DNA from: Kiloniellales bacterium
GTDB taxonomy: Bacteria > Pseudomonadota > Alphaproteobacteria > Kiloniellales > JAKSDN01
Length of the DNA stretch: 64,000 nt
Direction: 5' to 3'
Assembly: GCA_028280455.1 (NCBI GenBank)
Contig: JANQLT010000039.1
Span: 1 to 64,000 of the forward strand
Position numbers and translations under genes: made by a program. Of the stretch, positions 46,375 through 55,010 are shown in pieces (position 1 is the stretch's first letter; every line of letters begins with the position of its first letter). The notes beneath the pieces were generated by a model. It worked only from the letters and a program-made list of their open reading frames with translations. It was not told where the DNA came from and did not search any database.

Positions 46375-46397
46375 GCCGCCGCCTCCATAGCGGCGGC
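46375..46397 (+). terminator. Hairpin after flagellin 2 without a T tract
   Basis: Perfect 8-bp stem GCCGCCGC / GCGGCGGC, 7-base loop, 17 bases after the stop and with no T run. Same position relative to the stop as the hairpin after flagellin 1, although the sequence differs. Confidence 0.6.
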
Positions 46398-46429
46398 AGC
46401 GACCAGACGAGATCACAAGGAGAGCCAAG

Positions 46430-46888
46430 ATGCTGCACCACTTCACCGAGGAGCGCCGCCAGGCCCTGGCCACCGCGAGGCCGGAGCAGGCCGTGGTGCT
46501 GGCCTACGACCAGGCCATCGAATGCCTGCACAAGGCGATCAGCGCGATCGCCCGCAAGGCCATCGCCGAGCGCTGCAATTCGACCACGGCGGCGATCGAG
46601 ATCCTCAGCGAGATGGTGCAGTGCCTGGAGCTCGAGGCCCTCGACGACATCGGCTACAACATCGCGCGCATCCATCGCTTCGTGATCGCGCGCCTGCCGC
46701 AGGTCAACCTCTACAACGACGCCAAGTTCGCGGCCGAGTCCGTGCGCATGCTGAGCGAGCTGCGCGACGCCTTCGCCGCCGTCGACCGCCAGAACAAGGC
46801 GGTGCTCGACGCCCAGCCCGAGATGCCGCGGGTGCCGCAGCCGGTCGCCGGCAAGGTCCGGCTCTCGCTGGTCCCACCCGTGGCCTAA
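46430..46888 (+). CDS. FliS-like chaperone, copy 2
   Basis: 152 residues with a FliS outline: EQAVVLAYDQAIECLHKAIS corresponds to the VALLYDKAIVSLREAV part of copy 1, and NIARIHRFVIARLPQVNLYN to ARNLHQLYQFMLGRLFEVDM. Much diverged from copy 1. It follows flagellin 2 directly, so each flagellin unit has a FliS-type gene; a dedicated chaperone for flagellin 2 is a reasonable inference. ATG with AAGGAGAG. Confidence 0.8.
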   Translation: MLHHFTEERRQALATARPEQAVVLAYDQAIECLHKAISAIARKAIAERCNSTTAAIEILSEMVQCLELEALDDIGYNIARIHRFVIARLPQVNLYNDAKFAAESVRMLSELRDAFAAVDRQNKAVLDAQPEMPRVPQPVAGKVRLSLVPPVA

Positions 46889-46918
46889 GGCCAACCCCAG
46901 CAGCGGACCAGGCAGGTC

Positions 46919-48649
46919 ATGCAAGGCATCGGGATCATCCCGGAGGCAGGAAGCCTCGCCGGCGGCAAGAGCGCCGGCGGCAAGGCCGCGTCGCAATCGA
47001 CGTCGGCGGCCGACGGCTTCCTGGCCTTGCTGGCGGCGCTCGACGGTGGCGCCGGCCTGCTGCTGCCCCAAGACCTCCGCAGCGAGCAGCAAAAGGCCAA
47101 GGCCCAGGCAGCCCTGGGCCAGGCCCAGACGGCGACTGCCGGCCAGGCCGCGGCCGTCACGCCGAACGGTCAGGCGGAAGCCGGGATCGCCGATCCGGCC
47201 GGCACCGATCCGGCTTTGGTGGTGCCGGCCAGCAACGGCACGCAGAACCCGGCCCTCGGCACGCCAAGCCAGACCGCAAGCGCCACGCCGACCGCGCCAG
47301 GCGCGCAACCCGGCGCGACGCCGCCCCAGGCCGGCCAGCAGCCGGGCGCGGATCTCCCGCTGCCGCCGACCGGCCAGCCGCTCGATCGGCCGTCGGCGGC
47401 CGCTCCGACGACTCAAGGCCGGCCGGGGCCGAGCGGCGACGCACCCCTCGCCCCGCCGCCGAACGCGACGGCGTCCGGCGGCCAGGCAGCGACGCCGCCC
47501 GCGGCGGCGTCCGAGAACGCGACCCGGAACCAAGCCGCGCCGGCACCCTCGGCGAGCCCGGCCAAAACGCCCGCGCAGGCATCGCAGGCAGCGCAGCAGC
47601 CCGCCACCGACGCGGCCAAGACCGCGTCGGCCATGGCCCGGGCGGCCGCCAGGCCCGAGCCGCAGCAGAGCGTCCAGGCCAGCACCGCGGTGCCGCAGCA
47701 GACGCAGAGCCAGGCGCCGTCGCAGGCCGCGGCCGCCAGCGGCTTGCCGGGCGCCATCGCGCCGCGCGGCACGACCAACGCCAGCGGCGACCCGCAGGTC
47801 ACGCCCGGCAGCGCGCTGCCGAGCGAGGGTGGCGACGCCGGCCTCGGCGAGCGGCCGGCGGCGCGCGGCGAGCGCACTTTGATGGCCAGCACGCATCCGG
47901 CGAAGGCCGCCGCAAAGGCGAAGCTCGCACAGCAGGCCGCGACGCCGGCCGAGACCGCGCAGGCCGAGCAGATCGTCAAGCCGCAGACCGCGGCCGGCCA
48001 GCCGCAGGCGGCCCAAGGCGCCCAGCCGGCCGCCCAGCCGCCGCTGTGGAGCGCCGCGCTCGCCAGCTTGCAGCTCCTGCAGAGCATCGACGCCGACGGA
48101 CTCGGCCAGGGCATGGCCACGCTCGACGGCTCGGTCGAGCCGCTGACCGGCATGACCGGCAACAACAGCACCAGCGCCAAGGCCGGCAGCGAGGGCTACA
48201 GCCAGGCCGCCAGCCGCCTGGTCAGCCTGCCGCCGAGCGAGCAGCTCGCCGTGCAGATCCAGCGGGCGATGAACGCCCAGGTGCAGCGCTTCAGCATCCG
48301 CCTCGAGCCGGCCGAGCTCGGCCGGATCGACGTGCGGCTCGACTTCGCGCGCGACGGCAACGTCAAGGCCGCCATCACCATCGAGCGACCGGAGACCTTC
48401 GATCTGATGCAGCGCGACATCCAGTCCCTCGAGCGCAGCCTCAAGGAGAGCGGTATCCAGGGCCAGGGCTTGACGCTCGACCTGCAGCTCGGCGCCGGCG
48501 GCCATGAGCAGCAGGAAGCCATGCCCGAGCAGGACGGACGCTCGGCCGCGCAACAGGAGACCGGCGATGATGACGGCGCGGCGCTGCCGGACCTGCCGGC
48601 CATCGTCCGTGCCGGCGCCATGACCGGCTTGATCGACATCCGGGCCTAG
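46919..48649 (+). CDS. fliK: Flagellar hook-length control protein FliK
   Basis: Exported molecular ruler that stops hook growth and flips FlhB specificity. 576 residues. The first 370 are low-complexity, rich in Ala, Gln, Pro and Gly, as FliK linkers are; the conserved C-terminal domain begins near residue 435 with LAVQIQRAMNAQVQRFSIRL and EPAELGRIDVRLDFARDGN, followed by the helix-rich QSLERSLKESGIQGQGLTLD. Its length suits a ruler for a hook built of a large FlgE. Followed by flgD and flgE in the usual order. Confidence 0.93.
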   Translation: MQGIGIIPEAGSLAGGKSAGGKAASQSTSAADGFLALLAALDGGAGLLLPQDLRSEQQKAKAQAALGQAQTATAGQAAAVTPNGQAEAGIADPAGTDPALVVPASNGTQNPALGTPSQTASATPTAPGAQPGATPPQAGQQPGADLPLPPTGQPLDRPSAAAPTTQGRPGPSGDAPLAPPPNATASGGQAATPPAAASENATRNQAAPAPSASPAKTPAQASQAAQQPATDAAKTASAMARAAARPEPQQSVQASTAVPQQTQSQAPSQAAAASGLPGAIAPRGTTNASGDPQVTPGSALPSEGGDAGLGERPAARGERTLMASTHPAKAAAKAKLAQQAATPAETAQAEQIVKPQTAAGQPQAAQGAQPAAQPPLWSAALASLQLLQSIDADGLGQGMATLDGSVEPLTGMTGNNSTSAKAGSEGYSQAASRLVSLPPSEQLAVQIQRAMNAQVQRFSIRLEPAELGRIDVRLDFARDGNVKAAITIERPETFDLMQRDIQSLERSLKESGIQGQGLTLDLQLGAGGHEQQEAMPEQDGRSAAQQETGDDDGAALPDLPAIVRAGAMTGLIDIRA

Positions 48650-48677
48650 GCAGGCCCGGCGAAGGGAGCGACACGAC

Positions 48678-49364
48678 ATGGAAGTGAACGGTGTACCGAT
48701 CGTTGAGCCGTCGGCAGGCAGCGCCTCGGGCTCGGTCACGCTTGCGGAAGACTTCGATACCTTCCTGACCCTGCTGACCACCCAGCTCGAGAATCAGGAT
48801 CCGCTGTCGCCGCTCGATACGACCGAGTTCACGAACCAGCTCACGAGCTTCGCCCAGGTCGAGCAGGCCATCAACACCAACAACAAGCTCGATCGCCTGA
48901 TCGACCTACAGGGCATCACCGACCTGACCACCGGCGTCGGCTACATCGGCATGATCGCCGAGGCCACCGGCGACAAGCTGATCCTCGAGGACGGCGCGGG
49001 CCGGATCGGCTACGAGATCCAGCAGGACGCGGCCAAGACCGTGATCACCATCGTCGACCAGTTCGGCGTGCCGGTGCTCTCGACCTCGGGCAACACCAGC
49101 CCCGGCCGCCACATCTTCGATTGGAACGGCGTCGACGACGTCGGCAACGAGCTTCAGGACGGCGTCTACAGCGTCCTGGTCAGCGCCTTCGACGCCGAAG
49201 ACGAGCTGCTCGACAGCTCGACCACGACCTTCGGCAAGGTGACCGGCGTGGAATCGGTCGACGGCGAGGTGACCCTGGTGATGGGCCCCTTGAGCGTCGA
49301 TCTGAGCGAGGTCCACTCGGTCCAGGCGCCCGACAGCGGCGACGACGAAAGCGACGACAGCTAG
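48678..49364 (+). CDS. flgD: Hook cap protein FlgD
   Basis: Scaffold at the growing hook tip, required for FlgE polymerisation. 228 residues, standard length. Near the N-terminus FDTFLTLLTTQLENQDPLSP and LDTTEFTNQLTSFAQVEQAI are diagnostic; the C-terminal tudor/FnIII-like part contains SPGRHIFDWNGVDDVGNELQ and DGVYSVLVSAFDAEDE. Ends with an acidic tail. Confidence 0.97.
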   Translation: MEVNGVPIVEPSAGSASGSVTLAEDFDTFLTLLTTQLENQDPLSPLDTTEFTNQLTSFAQVEQAINTNNKLDRLIDLQGITDLTTGVGYIGMIAEATGDKLILEDGAGRIGYEIQQDAAKTVITIVDQFGVPVLSTSGNTSPGRHIFDWNGVDDVGNELQDGVYSVLVSAFDAEDELLDSSTTTFGKVTGVESVDGEVTLVMGPLSVDLSEVHSVQAPDSGDDESDDS

Positions 49365-49442
49365 CGAGAGACAGCGCCGGACGGCCGGCACATGAGGATT
49401 ACCTGACGGTCAAGACGACCGCGAGCAAGGGGAGATCAAGGT

Positions 49443-51491
49443 ATGTCTATCTTCGGTGCAATGAATGCCGGCGTATCCGGCCTGAGCGCCCAGGCCCAGG
49501 CGATGGGCATGATCGCGGACAACATCGCGAACGTGAACACCATCGGCTACAAAGGCGTCGCGGCACGCTTCTCGAGCCTCGTCACGGTCGAGCCGACCCG
49601 GACCTTCCACACCCCCGGCGGCGTGCGCTCCAACCGCTTCCAGGAGATCGAGAAGCAGGGCCTGCTGCAGTCCAGCCCCTCGAAGACCGACCTGGGCGTC
49701 GCCGGCGACGGCATGTTCGTGGTCCGCGAGACCGCGACCTCGACGGCGACCAGCGAGTTCCTCTTCACGCGCGACGGCTCCTTCATCACCGACGCCGACG
49801 GCAACCTGATGACCTCGACCGGCAGCCTGTTCCTGCAGGGCCTGCGGTTCGACACCAACGGCAACGTGCCGACCCTGGCCTTCGCCAACCTCGAGACCGT
49901 CAACATCCAGGGCCTCAGCGTGACGGCCGAGCCGACGACCATGATGGAGATCGCCGCCAACCTGCCGGCCGACGACGCCATCGGCTCGGTGCATCAGATC
50001 ACGCTGCCGCTCTACGACTCGCAGGGCACGCTGCAGTCGATGGACTACTTCTTCGTCAAGACGGCGAACAACACCTGGGCGATGAGCGGCCGCTTTTCGG
50101 ACGCCAACACGAACTTCGCCGACAGCGACACCACCACGGCGAACCTCGACAACACCCGCCTGACCGATATCACCAACTTCACCTTCAGCGCCGCGACCGG
50201 CAACTTCTTCGGCTCGGTCAGGACCGGCGCCAGCGACATCACGGTGACCAAGACCGACTCCTCGACCGTGAACATCTCGGTCGCGATCGGTGCCGACACC
50301 TTCGAGACCACCGTGGCGATCCCCAATGCGCTGACGGCCGTCACCAACTTCACCTACGCCTCGGCGACGACGACCACCGCCGGCGCGACCGTCCCCAACA
50401 TCAACGGCGCCTTCGGTGCCGCCAGCACCGTGGTCACCGCCGGCGCGCCCCACACCGTGGCGATCACGATCGGCGGCACGGTCTACACGGCAAGCGTGCC
50501 GATGGTGGCCGGCGACGAGCTGACCCCGCCCGGCACGCTCGCCTTCGTCAACGGCAACGACACCATCACCCTGAACCTGGCCGGCGCCACGACCTACGAT
50601 CTGGACGTGGCCGGCGACCGGACCGCTTTGAAGACCAACCTGGATGCCGCCCTGGCCGGCTTGACCTTTTCGAGCGGCTCGATCGTCGACGGCGTCAACG
50701 ACCTGGCACCGGCCAGCACCTTGACCCTGACCTCCTCGGGCGGCCAGACCTTCGCGCTCACCATTCCCGCCGGCGGCGCCTCCTACGACCTCTCCAACGA
50801 CACCAACATGGCCAGCTTGGATACCAACCTGACGGCCGCGCTCAGCGGTGTCGTGCTCTCCAACAACGGGGTCGGCTTCCGCATGGCGGACGTCAGCTTC
50901 AGCTCCGCCGGCAGGCTGCAGGGCATCACCGCCCTGAACGCGCCCTACGTCTCGGTCAACGCCAACAACGAGGTCGAGTTCTTCATCGACTACGACAACA
51001 ACGCCGCGACCGACACCACCCAGGACCGCAACCAGATCACCCTCGATCTCGGCACCTTCGGCGAGCTCGACGGCCTGAAGCAGTTCGCCGGCGACTTCAC
51101 CGTCGGCAAGACTGACCAGAACGGCAAGCGCTTCGGCAACTTCTCGACCCTGGAGATCTCCGAGGACGGCCTGGTCACGGCGGTCTTCGACAACGGCGAG
51201 CGCACCGACATCTATCAGCTCGTGCTGGCCGACTTCGCCAACACCAACGGCCTCGAGCCCCGCTCCAACAACGCCTTCCAGGAGACCGACTTCTCCGGCC
51301 CGGCGCAGATCCTGCTGCCGACCACGGCCGGCGCCGGCGGGATCGCCTCGGGGGCGCTGGAATCCTCGACCGTCGACATCGCCGAGGAGTTCACCCGCAT
51401 GATCGTCACGCAGCGGGCCTATTCGGCGAGCGCCAAGATCATCACCACGGCCGACGAGATGCTCGAAGAGCTCCTGAGAATCCGCCGATAA
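49443..51491 (+). CDS. flgE: Hook protein FlgE, enlarged
   Basis: Structural subunit of the hook. 682 residues, against about 400 in enterics; the extra length is in the outer beta domains (roughly residues 200-480, Thr/Ala-rich). N-terminal SIFGAMNAGVSGLSAQAQAM and NIANVNTIGYKGVAARFSSL; C-terminal IAEEFTRMIVTQRAYSASAK and the helix ending LEELLRIRR. ATG with GGGGAGATCAAGGT upstream. Ends the flagellin 2-fliS-fliK-flgD-flgE run. Confidence 0.97.
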   Translation: MSIFGAMNAGVSGLSAQAQAMGMIADNIANVNTIGYKGVAARFSSLVTVEPTRTFHTPGGVRSNRFQEIEKQGLLQSSPSKTDLGVAGDGMFVVRETATSTATSEFLFTRDGSFITDADGNLMTSTGSLFLQGLRFDTNGNVPTLAFANLETVNIQGLSVTAEPTTMMEIAANLPADDAIGSVHQITLPLYDSQGTLQSMDYFFVKTANNTWAMSGRFSDANTNFADSDTTTANLDNTRLTDITNFTFSAATGNFFGSVRTGASDITVTKTDSSTVNISVAIGADTFETTVAIPNALTAVTNFTYASATTTTAGATVPNINGAFGAASTVVTAGAPHTVAITIGGTVYTASVPMVAGDELTPPGTLAFVNGNDTITLNLAGATTYDLDVAGDRTALKTNLDAALAGLTFSSGSIVDGVNDLAPASTLTLTSSGGQTFALTIPAGGASYDLSNDTNMASLDTNLTAALSGVVLSNNGVGFRMADVSFSSAGRLQGITALNAPYVSVNANNEVEFFIDYDNNAATDTTQDRNQITLDLGTFGELDGLKQFAGDFTVGKTDQNGKRFGNFSTLEISEDGLVTAVFDNGERTDIYQLVLADFANTNGLEPRSNNAFQETDFSGPAQILLPTTAGAGGIASGALESSTVDIAEEFTRMIVTQRAYSASAKIITTADEMLEELLRIRR

Positions 51492-51584
51492 GCCGATAGC
51501 CGGCGGGGGCTGGCGGTCGGTTCCTGGCAAGCAGGGGCCGGCCGCGTTCTTCTTTGCTTCTTGTTAATAGCGCTCAAGATATAC

Positions 51585-51599
51585 TTAATCGTTCAATAA
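51585..51599. promoter_or_regulatory. Candidate CtrA box upstream of sciP
   Basis: TTAA-TCGTTCA-ATAA (minus strand TTAT-TGAACGA-TTAA): seven of eight consensus bases at the right spacing, in an A+T-rich patch 83 bases before the sciP start. In Caulobacter sciP is itself a CtrA target. Confidence 0.5.
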
Positions 51600-51681
51600 A
51601 AACCGCAGCTTAGGTATTTGTAAAGGCGGCACGACTAACATCCCTACAGCACCGCGATTTCCGCTGTGGAGAGCAAGAATC

Positions 51682-51969
51682 GTGTCAGATACCCAAGGTA
51701 TGGCACCGAAAACGATCGGTCCGGCAGGTGAGCCGCTGACGATTAACGATCTGCCGCCGCCCAACACGAAGCGCTGGGTAATTCGGCGCAAGGCGGAGGT
51801 TGTCGCCGCCGTCCGCGGCGGCCTGATCAGCCTCGAAGACGCTTGCGAACGTTATACTCTCTCGGTCGAGGAGTTTCTCTCCTGGCAGCGTCTGATCGAT
51901 CGCCACGGCATGCGTGGCCTGCGCACCACCCGCCTGCAGCAGTACCGCCGGCCGATCGACGACGAGTGA
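51682..51969 (+). CDS. sciP: CtrA inhibitor SciP (DUF1153)
   Basis: Small helix-turn-helix protein that binds CtrA and blocks its transcription activation without removing it from DNA. 95 residues, the family size: LPPPNTKRWVIRRKAEVVAA, VRGGLISLEDACERYTLSVE and EFLSWQRLIDRHGMRGLRTT. GTG start at 51682 with GGAGAG upstream. Its position directly ahead of CtrA-boxed fliF is notable. Confidence 0.95.
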   Translation: MSDTQGMAPKTIGPAGEPLTINDLPPPNTKRWVIRRKAEVVAAVRGGLISLEDACERYTLSVEEFLSWQRLIDRHGMRGLRTTRLQQYRRPIDDE

Positions 51970-52110
51970 CCTCTTCGGGGCGCCCTCGGGTGCCCACCGC
52001 CCATCCTGCCGCCGGGACCTGAGCCGGCCGAAGCGCCTCCGGCGCCGCTGCCCGACTCCTCGCCCGGACTCCGGCGCTTCAACAAAAGCGGCAATATCTT
52101 CCCAGTGCTA

Positions 52111-52143
52111 GGCAGAAGCTGCCTGTCGTTAACGGGCGCTTTA
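52111..52143 (+). promoter_or_regulatory. fliF control site: proposed FlbD dyad next to a CtrA box
   Basis: GGCA-GAAGC-TGCC at 52111-52123 (flanked A...T) and, five bases on, TTAA-CGGGCGC-TTTA at 52129-52143, seven of eight bases of the CtrA consensus. In Caulobacter CtrA activates fliF and FlbD represses it through an ftr element at the same promoter, so this arrangement is what that model predicts. The rest of the 283-base gap 51970-52252 shows no gene. Confidence 0.65.
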
Positions 52144-52252
52144 CTGCAACTGGATAGCTTGGCCGACGTCGGCGCGGCGGAACCCACCCTTAGCTGCCAC
52201 CTGCGCCGCCGGAGACGTCTTCAGCGCCCAGCGATCCAGGACGGTCAGCTAC

Positions 52253-53959
52253 GTGAACGCCTTTCTTCAGACCTTGAGCAACCTCGGCCCCATGAGGTTG
52301 GCCGCCATGGCTGGCGTGGCGGCGAGCATTCTCGCTTTCTTCATCTACCTGACCAGCCGCCTGGCCACGCCGGAGATGTCCCTGCTCTACGGCGATCTCG
52401 ACAGCCAGGACAGCGGCCAGATCGTCTCGCTCCTCGAGCAGCAGAACGTACCTTATAAGCTGGGGCCCAACGGCACGCAGATCTACGTCCCGGGCAACCA
52501 GGTGGGACGCCTGCGCTTGTCCATGGCCGAGCAGGGCCTGCCCAACGGCGGCTCCATCGGCTACGAGATCTTCGACCGCTCCGACGGCCTCGGCACGACC
52601 AACTTCGTGCAGAACGTCAACCACCTGCGCGCCCTGGAAGGCGAGCTGGCGCGGACCATCCAGTCGATCGGCGACGTCAAGCGGGCCCGGGTCCACCTGG
52701 TCATGCCCAAGCGCGAGCTGTTCAGCCGCGACCGCCAGGAGCCCAGCGCCTCGATCGTCGTCACCATGGACGGCAACCGGCGCTTCGATCGCCATCAGGT
52801 AGCGGCCATCCAGCACCTGGTCGCCGCGGCGGTGCCCGGCCTCAAGCCGCGCATGATCTCCATCGTCGACAACCAAGGCTCGCTGCTGGCCCGCGGCAGC
52901 GACGACCAGAGCGCCGAGGCCAACGCCAACACGGCCGAGGAGATGCGCGCGGCCTACGAGCGGCGGGTGACCCGGACCATCGAGGAGCTGATCGAGCGCT
53001 ACGTCGGCCCCGGCAACGTCCGCGCCGAGGTCCGCATCGACATGGACTTCGACCGGATCACCGAGAACGCGGAGATCTACGATCCCGACGGCCAGGTGGT
53101 CCGCTCGACCCAGACCGTCGAGGAATCCTCCGACAACCAGGAAGGCGGCGACGCCGACGCGGTGACCGTGGCCAACAACCTGCCGGACGCCGAGCTGGGC
53201 GGGCTCGACGGCGGCGGCGCCCAGAGCCGCACCGCGCGCACGGAAGAGACGGTGAACTACGAGATCTCCCGCACCGTGCGCACCCACGTGCGCGAGACCG
53301 GCGAGGTCCGCAAGCTCTCGGTCGCCGTGCTGGTCAACGGCAGCTACATCGAGAACGAAGAGGGCGACGTGGTCTACCAGGAGCGCGCGCCGGAGGAGCT
53401 GGAGAAGCTCCAGGCGCTGGTCCGCTCGGCGGTCGGCTTCGACGAGGCCCGGGGCGACAGCCTCGAGGTCGTCAACATGCGCTTCTACGACCTCGAGACA
53501 GAGATCGAGACCACGGCCGGCAAGCTGGTCATGGGCTTCACCCAGGCCGAGATCATGCGCATCGTCGAGCTGCTGGTGCTGGGCGTGGTGGCGATCCTGA
53601 TGCTGCTCTTCGTCATCCGGCCGCTGATCACCCGCGTCCTCGAGATGCCGAAGAGCAAGCCGGCAGCCCAGCACAACGAGTTCGGCCTGCTGCCGGACCC
53701 GACCGGCGCCCAGCCGATGCTCGCCGGGCCGGACTTCGACGCGGCGGGCGGGCTGCCGGCGGCAGCCCCCGAGGGCGGCGGCGTGCCGCAGCCGTCGAGC
53801 GCCGCGGAGAACTCCGGCGCGCTCGAGCAGAAGATCGACATGAGCCGGATCGAGGGCCAGGTGCGCGCCTCCTCCGTCAAGAAGATCGCCGAGATCGTCG
53901 AGAGCAACCCGGAGGAGGTCGTCGGCCTCCTGCGGCAGTGGATCTATCAGGAAACCTAG
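52253..53959 (+). CDS. fliF: MS-ring protein FliF
   Basis: Inner-membrane ring on which the flagellum is built. 568 residues from a GTG: first membrane helix LAAMAGVAASILAFFIYLTS, ring-building motifs with YKLGPNGTQIYVPGNQVGRL and ARVHLVMPKRELFSRDRQEP, second membrane helix IVELLVLGVVAILMLLFVIR, and a C-terminal FliG-binding peptide (VKKIAEIVESNPEEVVGLLR QWI, split here). First gene of fliF-fliG-fliH-fliN-motA-flbD-flhA-flhF-flhG. Confidence 0.98.
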   Translation: MNAFLQTLSNLGPMRLAAMAGVAASILAFFIYLTSRLATPEMSLLYGDLDSQDSGQIVSLLEQQNVPYKLGPNGTQIYVPGNQVGRLRLSMAEQGLPNGGSIGYEIFDRSDGLGTTNFVQNVNHLRALEGELARTIQSIGDVKRARVHLVMPKRELFSRDRQEPSASIVVTMDGNRRFDRHQVAAIQHLVAAAVPGLKPRMISIVDNQGSLLARGSDDQSAEANANTAEEMRAAYERRVTRTIEELIERYVGPGNVRAEVRIDMDFDRITENAEIYDPDGQVVRSTQTVEESSDNQEGGDADAVTVANNLPDAELGGLDGGGAQSRTARTEETVNYEISRTVRTHVRETGEVRKLSVAVLVNGSYIENEEGDVVYQERAPEELEKLQALVRSAVGFDEARGDSLEVVNMRFYDLETEIETTAGKLVMGFTQAEIMRIVELLVLGVVAILMLLFVIRPLITRVLEMPKSKPAAQHNEFGLLPDPTGAQPMLAGPDFDAAGGLPAAAPEGGGVPQPSSAAENSGALEQKIDMSRIEGQVRASSVKKIAEIVESNPEEVVGLLRQWIYQET

Positions 53960-53977
53960 GCCGGAGCCCGATAGCCC

Positions 53978-54994
53978 ATGCGGATGCGCGACGACTATCG
54001 CTCTCTGACCGGCGCCGAGAAGGCGGCGCTGCTGGTCATGTCCGTCGGCGAGGAGAACGCCGCGCGGCTCTTCGAGCTGATGGAGGAAGAGGAGATCAAG
54101 GAGATCTCCCAGACCATGTCGAGCCTCGGCGGCGTCAGCTCCGACGTGATCGAGAAGCTCTTCGTCGAGTTCGTCGACCAGCTCTCCTCGACCAGCTCCC
54201 TGGTCGGCAGCATGGAGAGCACCGAGCGCCTGCTCATGCGGGTCCTCAACAAGGACCGCGTCGACACCATCATGGAGGAGATCCGCGGCCCGGCCGGCCG
54301 GACCATGTGGGAGAAGCTGGCCAACGTGAACGAGTCGGTGCTCGCCAACTACCTGAAGAACGAGTACCCGCAGACCGTCGCCGTGGTCCTCTCCAAGATC
54401 AAGACCGAGCACGCCTCGCGCGTCCTGGGGATCCTGCCCGAGCCCTTCGCCATGGAAGTCATCATGCGCATGCTGCGCATGGAGTCGGTGCAGCGCGAGG
54501 TGCTCGACGACGTCGAGCGCACCCTGAGGAACGAGTTCATGAGCAACCTCTCGCGCACCAACCGCCGCGACGCCCACGAGCTGATGGCCGACATCTTCAA
54601 CTTCCTCGATACCGGCACCGAGAACCGCTTCATGGCCTCGCTCGAGGAGCGGAACCGCGAGGCCGCGGAGAAGATCAAGGCCCTGATGTTCACCTTCGAG
54701 GACCTGATGAAGCTCGACCCGACCGGCATCCAGACCCTGATCCGCTCGGCCGAGAACGACAAGATCGTGCTCTCGCTCAAGGGCGCCTCCGAGGCGATCA
54801 AGGAGCTCTTCTTCTCCAATATGTCGGAGCGCGCCGCCAAGATCATGAAGGAAGACATGGAGGCCATGGGCCCGGTGCGGGTGCGCGACGTCGACGAGGC
54901 GCAGATGCACATGGTCACCGTGGCCAAGGATCTCTCGGCGCGCGGCGAGATCGTGATCTCGGACAGCAAGGGCGAGGACGAGCTCATCTACTGA
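53978..54994 (+). CDS. fliG: Flagellar switch protein FliG
   Basis: C-ring protein that transmits stator torque. 338 residues, usual length. [20 protein letters not shown] (N-terminal FliF-binding domain), the middle [20 protein letters not shown] and [20 protein letters not shown], and a C-terminal torque helix region with [20 protein letters not shown]. Charged residues for stator contact are present in that helix. Confidence 0.98.
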   Translation: MRMRDDYRSLTGAEKAALLVMSVGEENAARLFELMEEEEIKEISQTMSSLGGVSSDVIEKLFVEFVDQLSSTSSLVGSMESTERLLMRVLNKDRVDTIMEEIRGPAGRTMWEKLANVNESVLANYLKNEYPQTVAVVLSKIKTEHASRVLGILPEPFAMEVIMRMLRMESVQREVLDDVERTLRNEFMSNLSRTNRRDAHELMADIFNFLDTGTENRFMASLEERNREAAEKIKALMFTFEDLMKLDPTGIQTLIRSAENDKIVLSLKGASEAIKELFFSNMSERAAKIMKEDMEAMGPVRVRDVDEAQMHMVTVAKDLSARGEIVISDSKGEDELIY

Positions 54995-55010
54995 GCGCGA
55001 CGGACAACCG

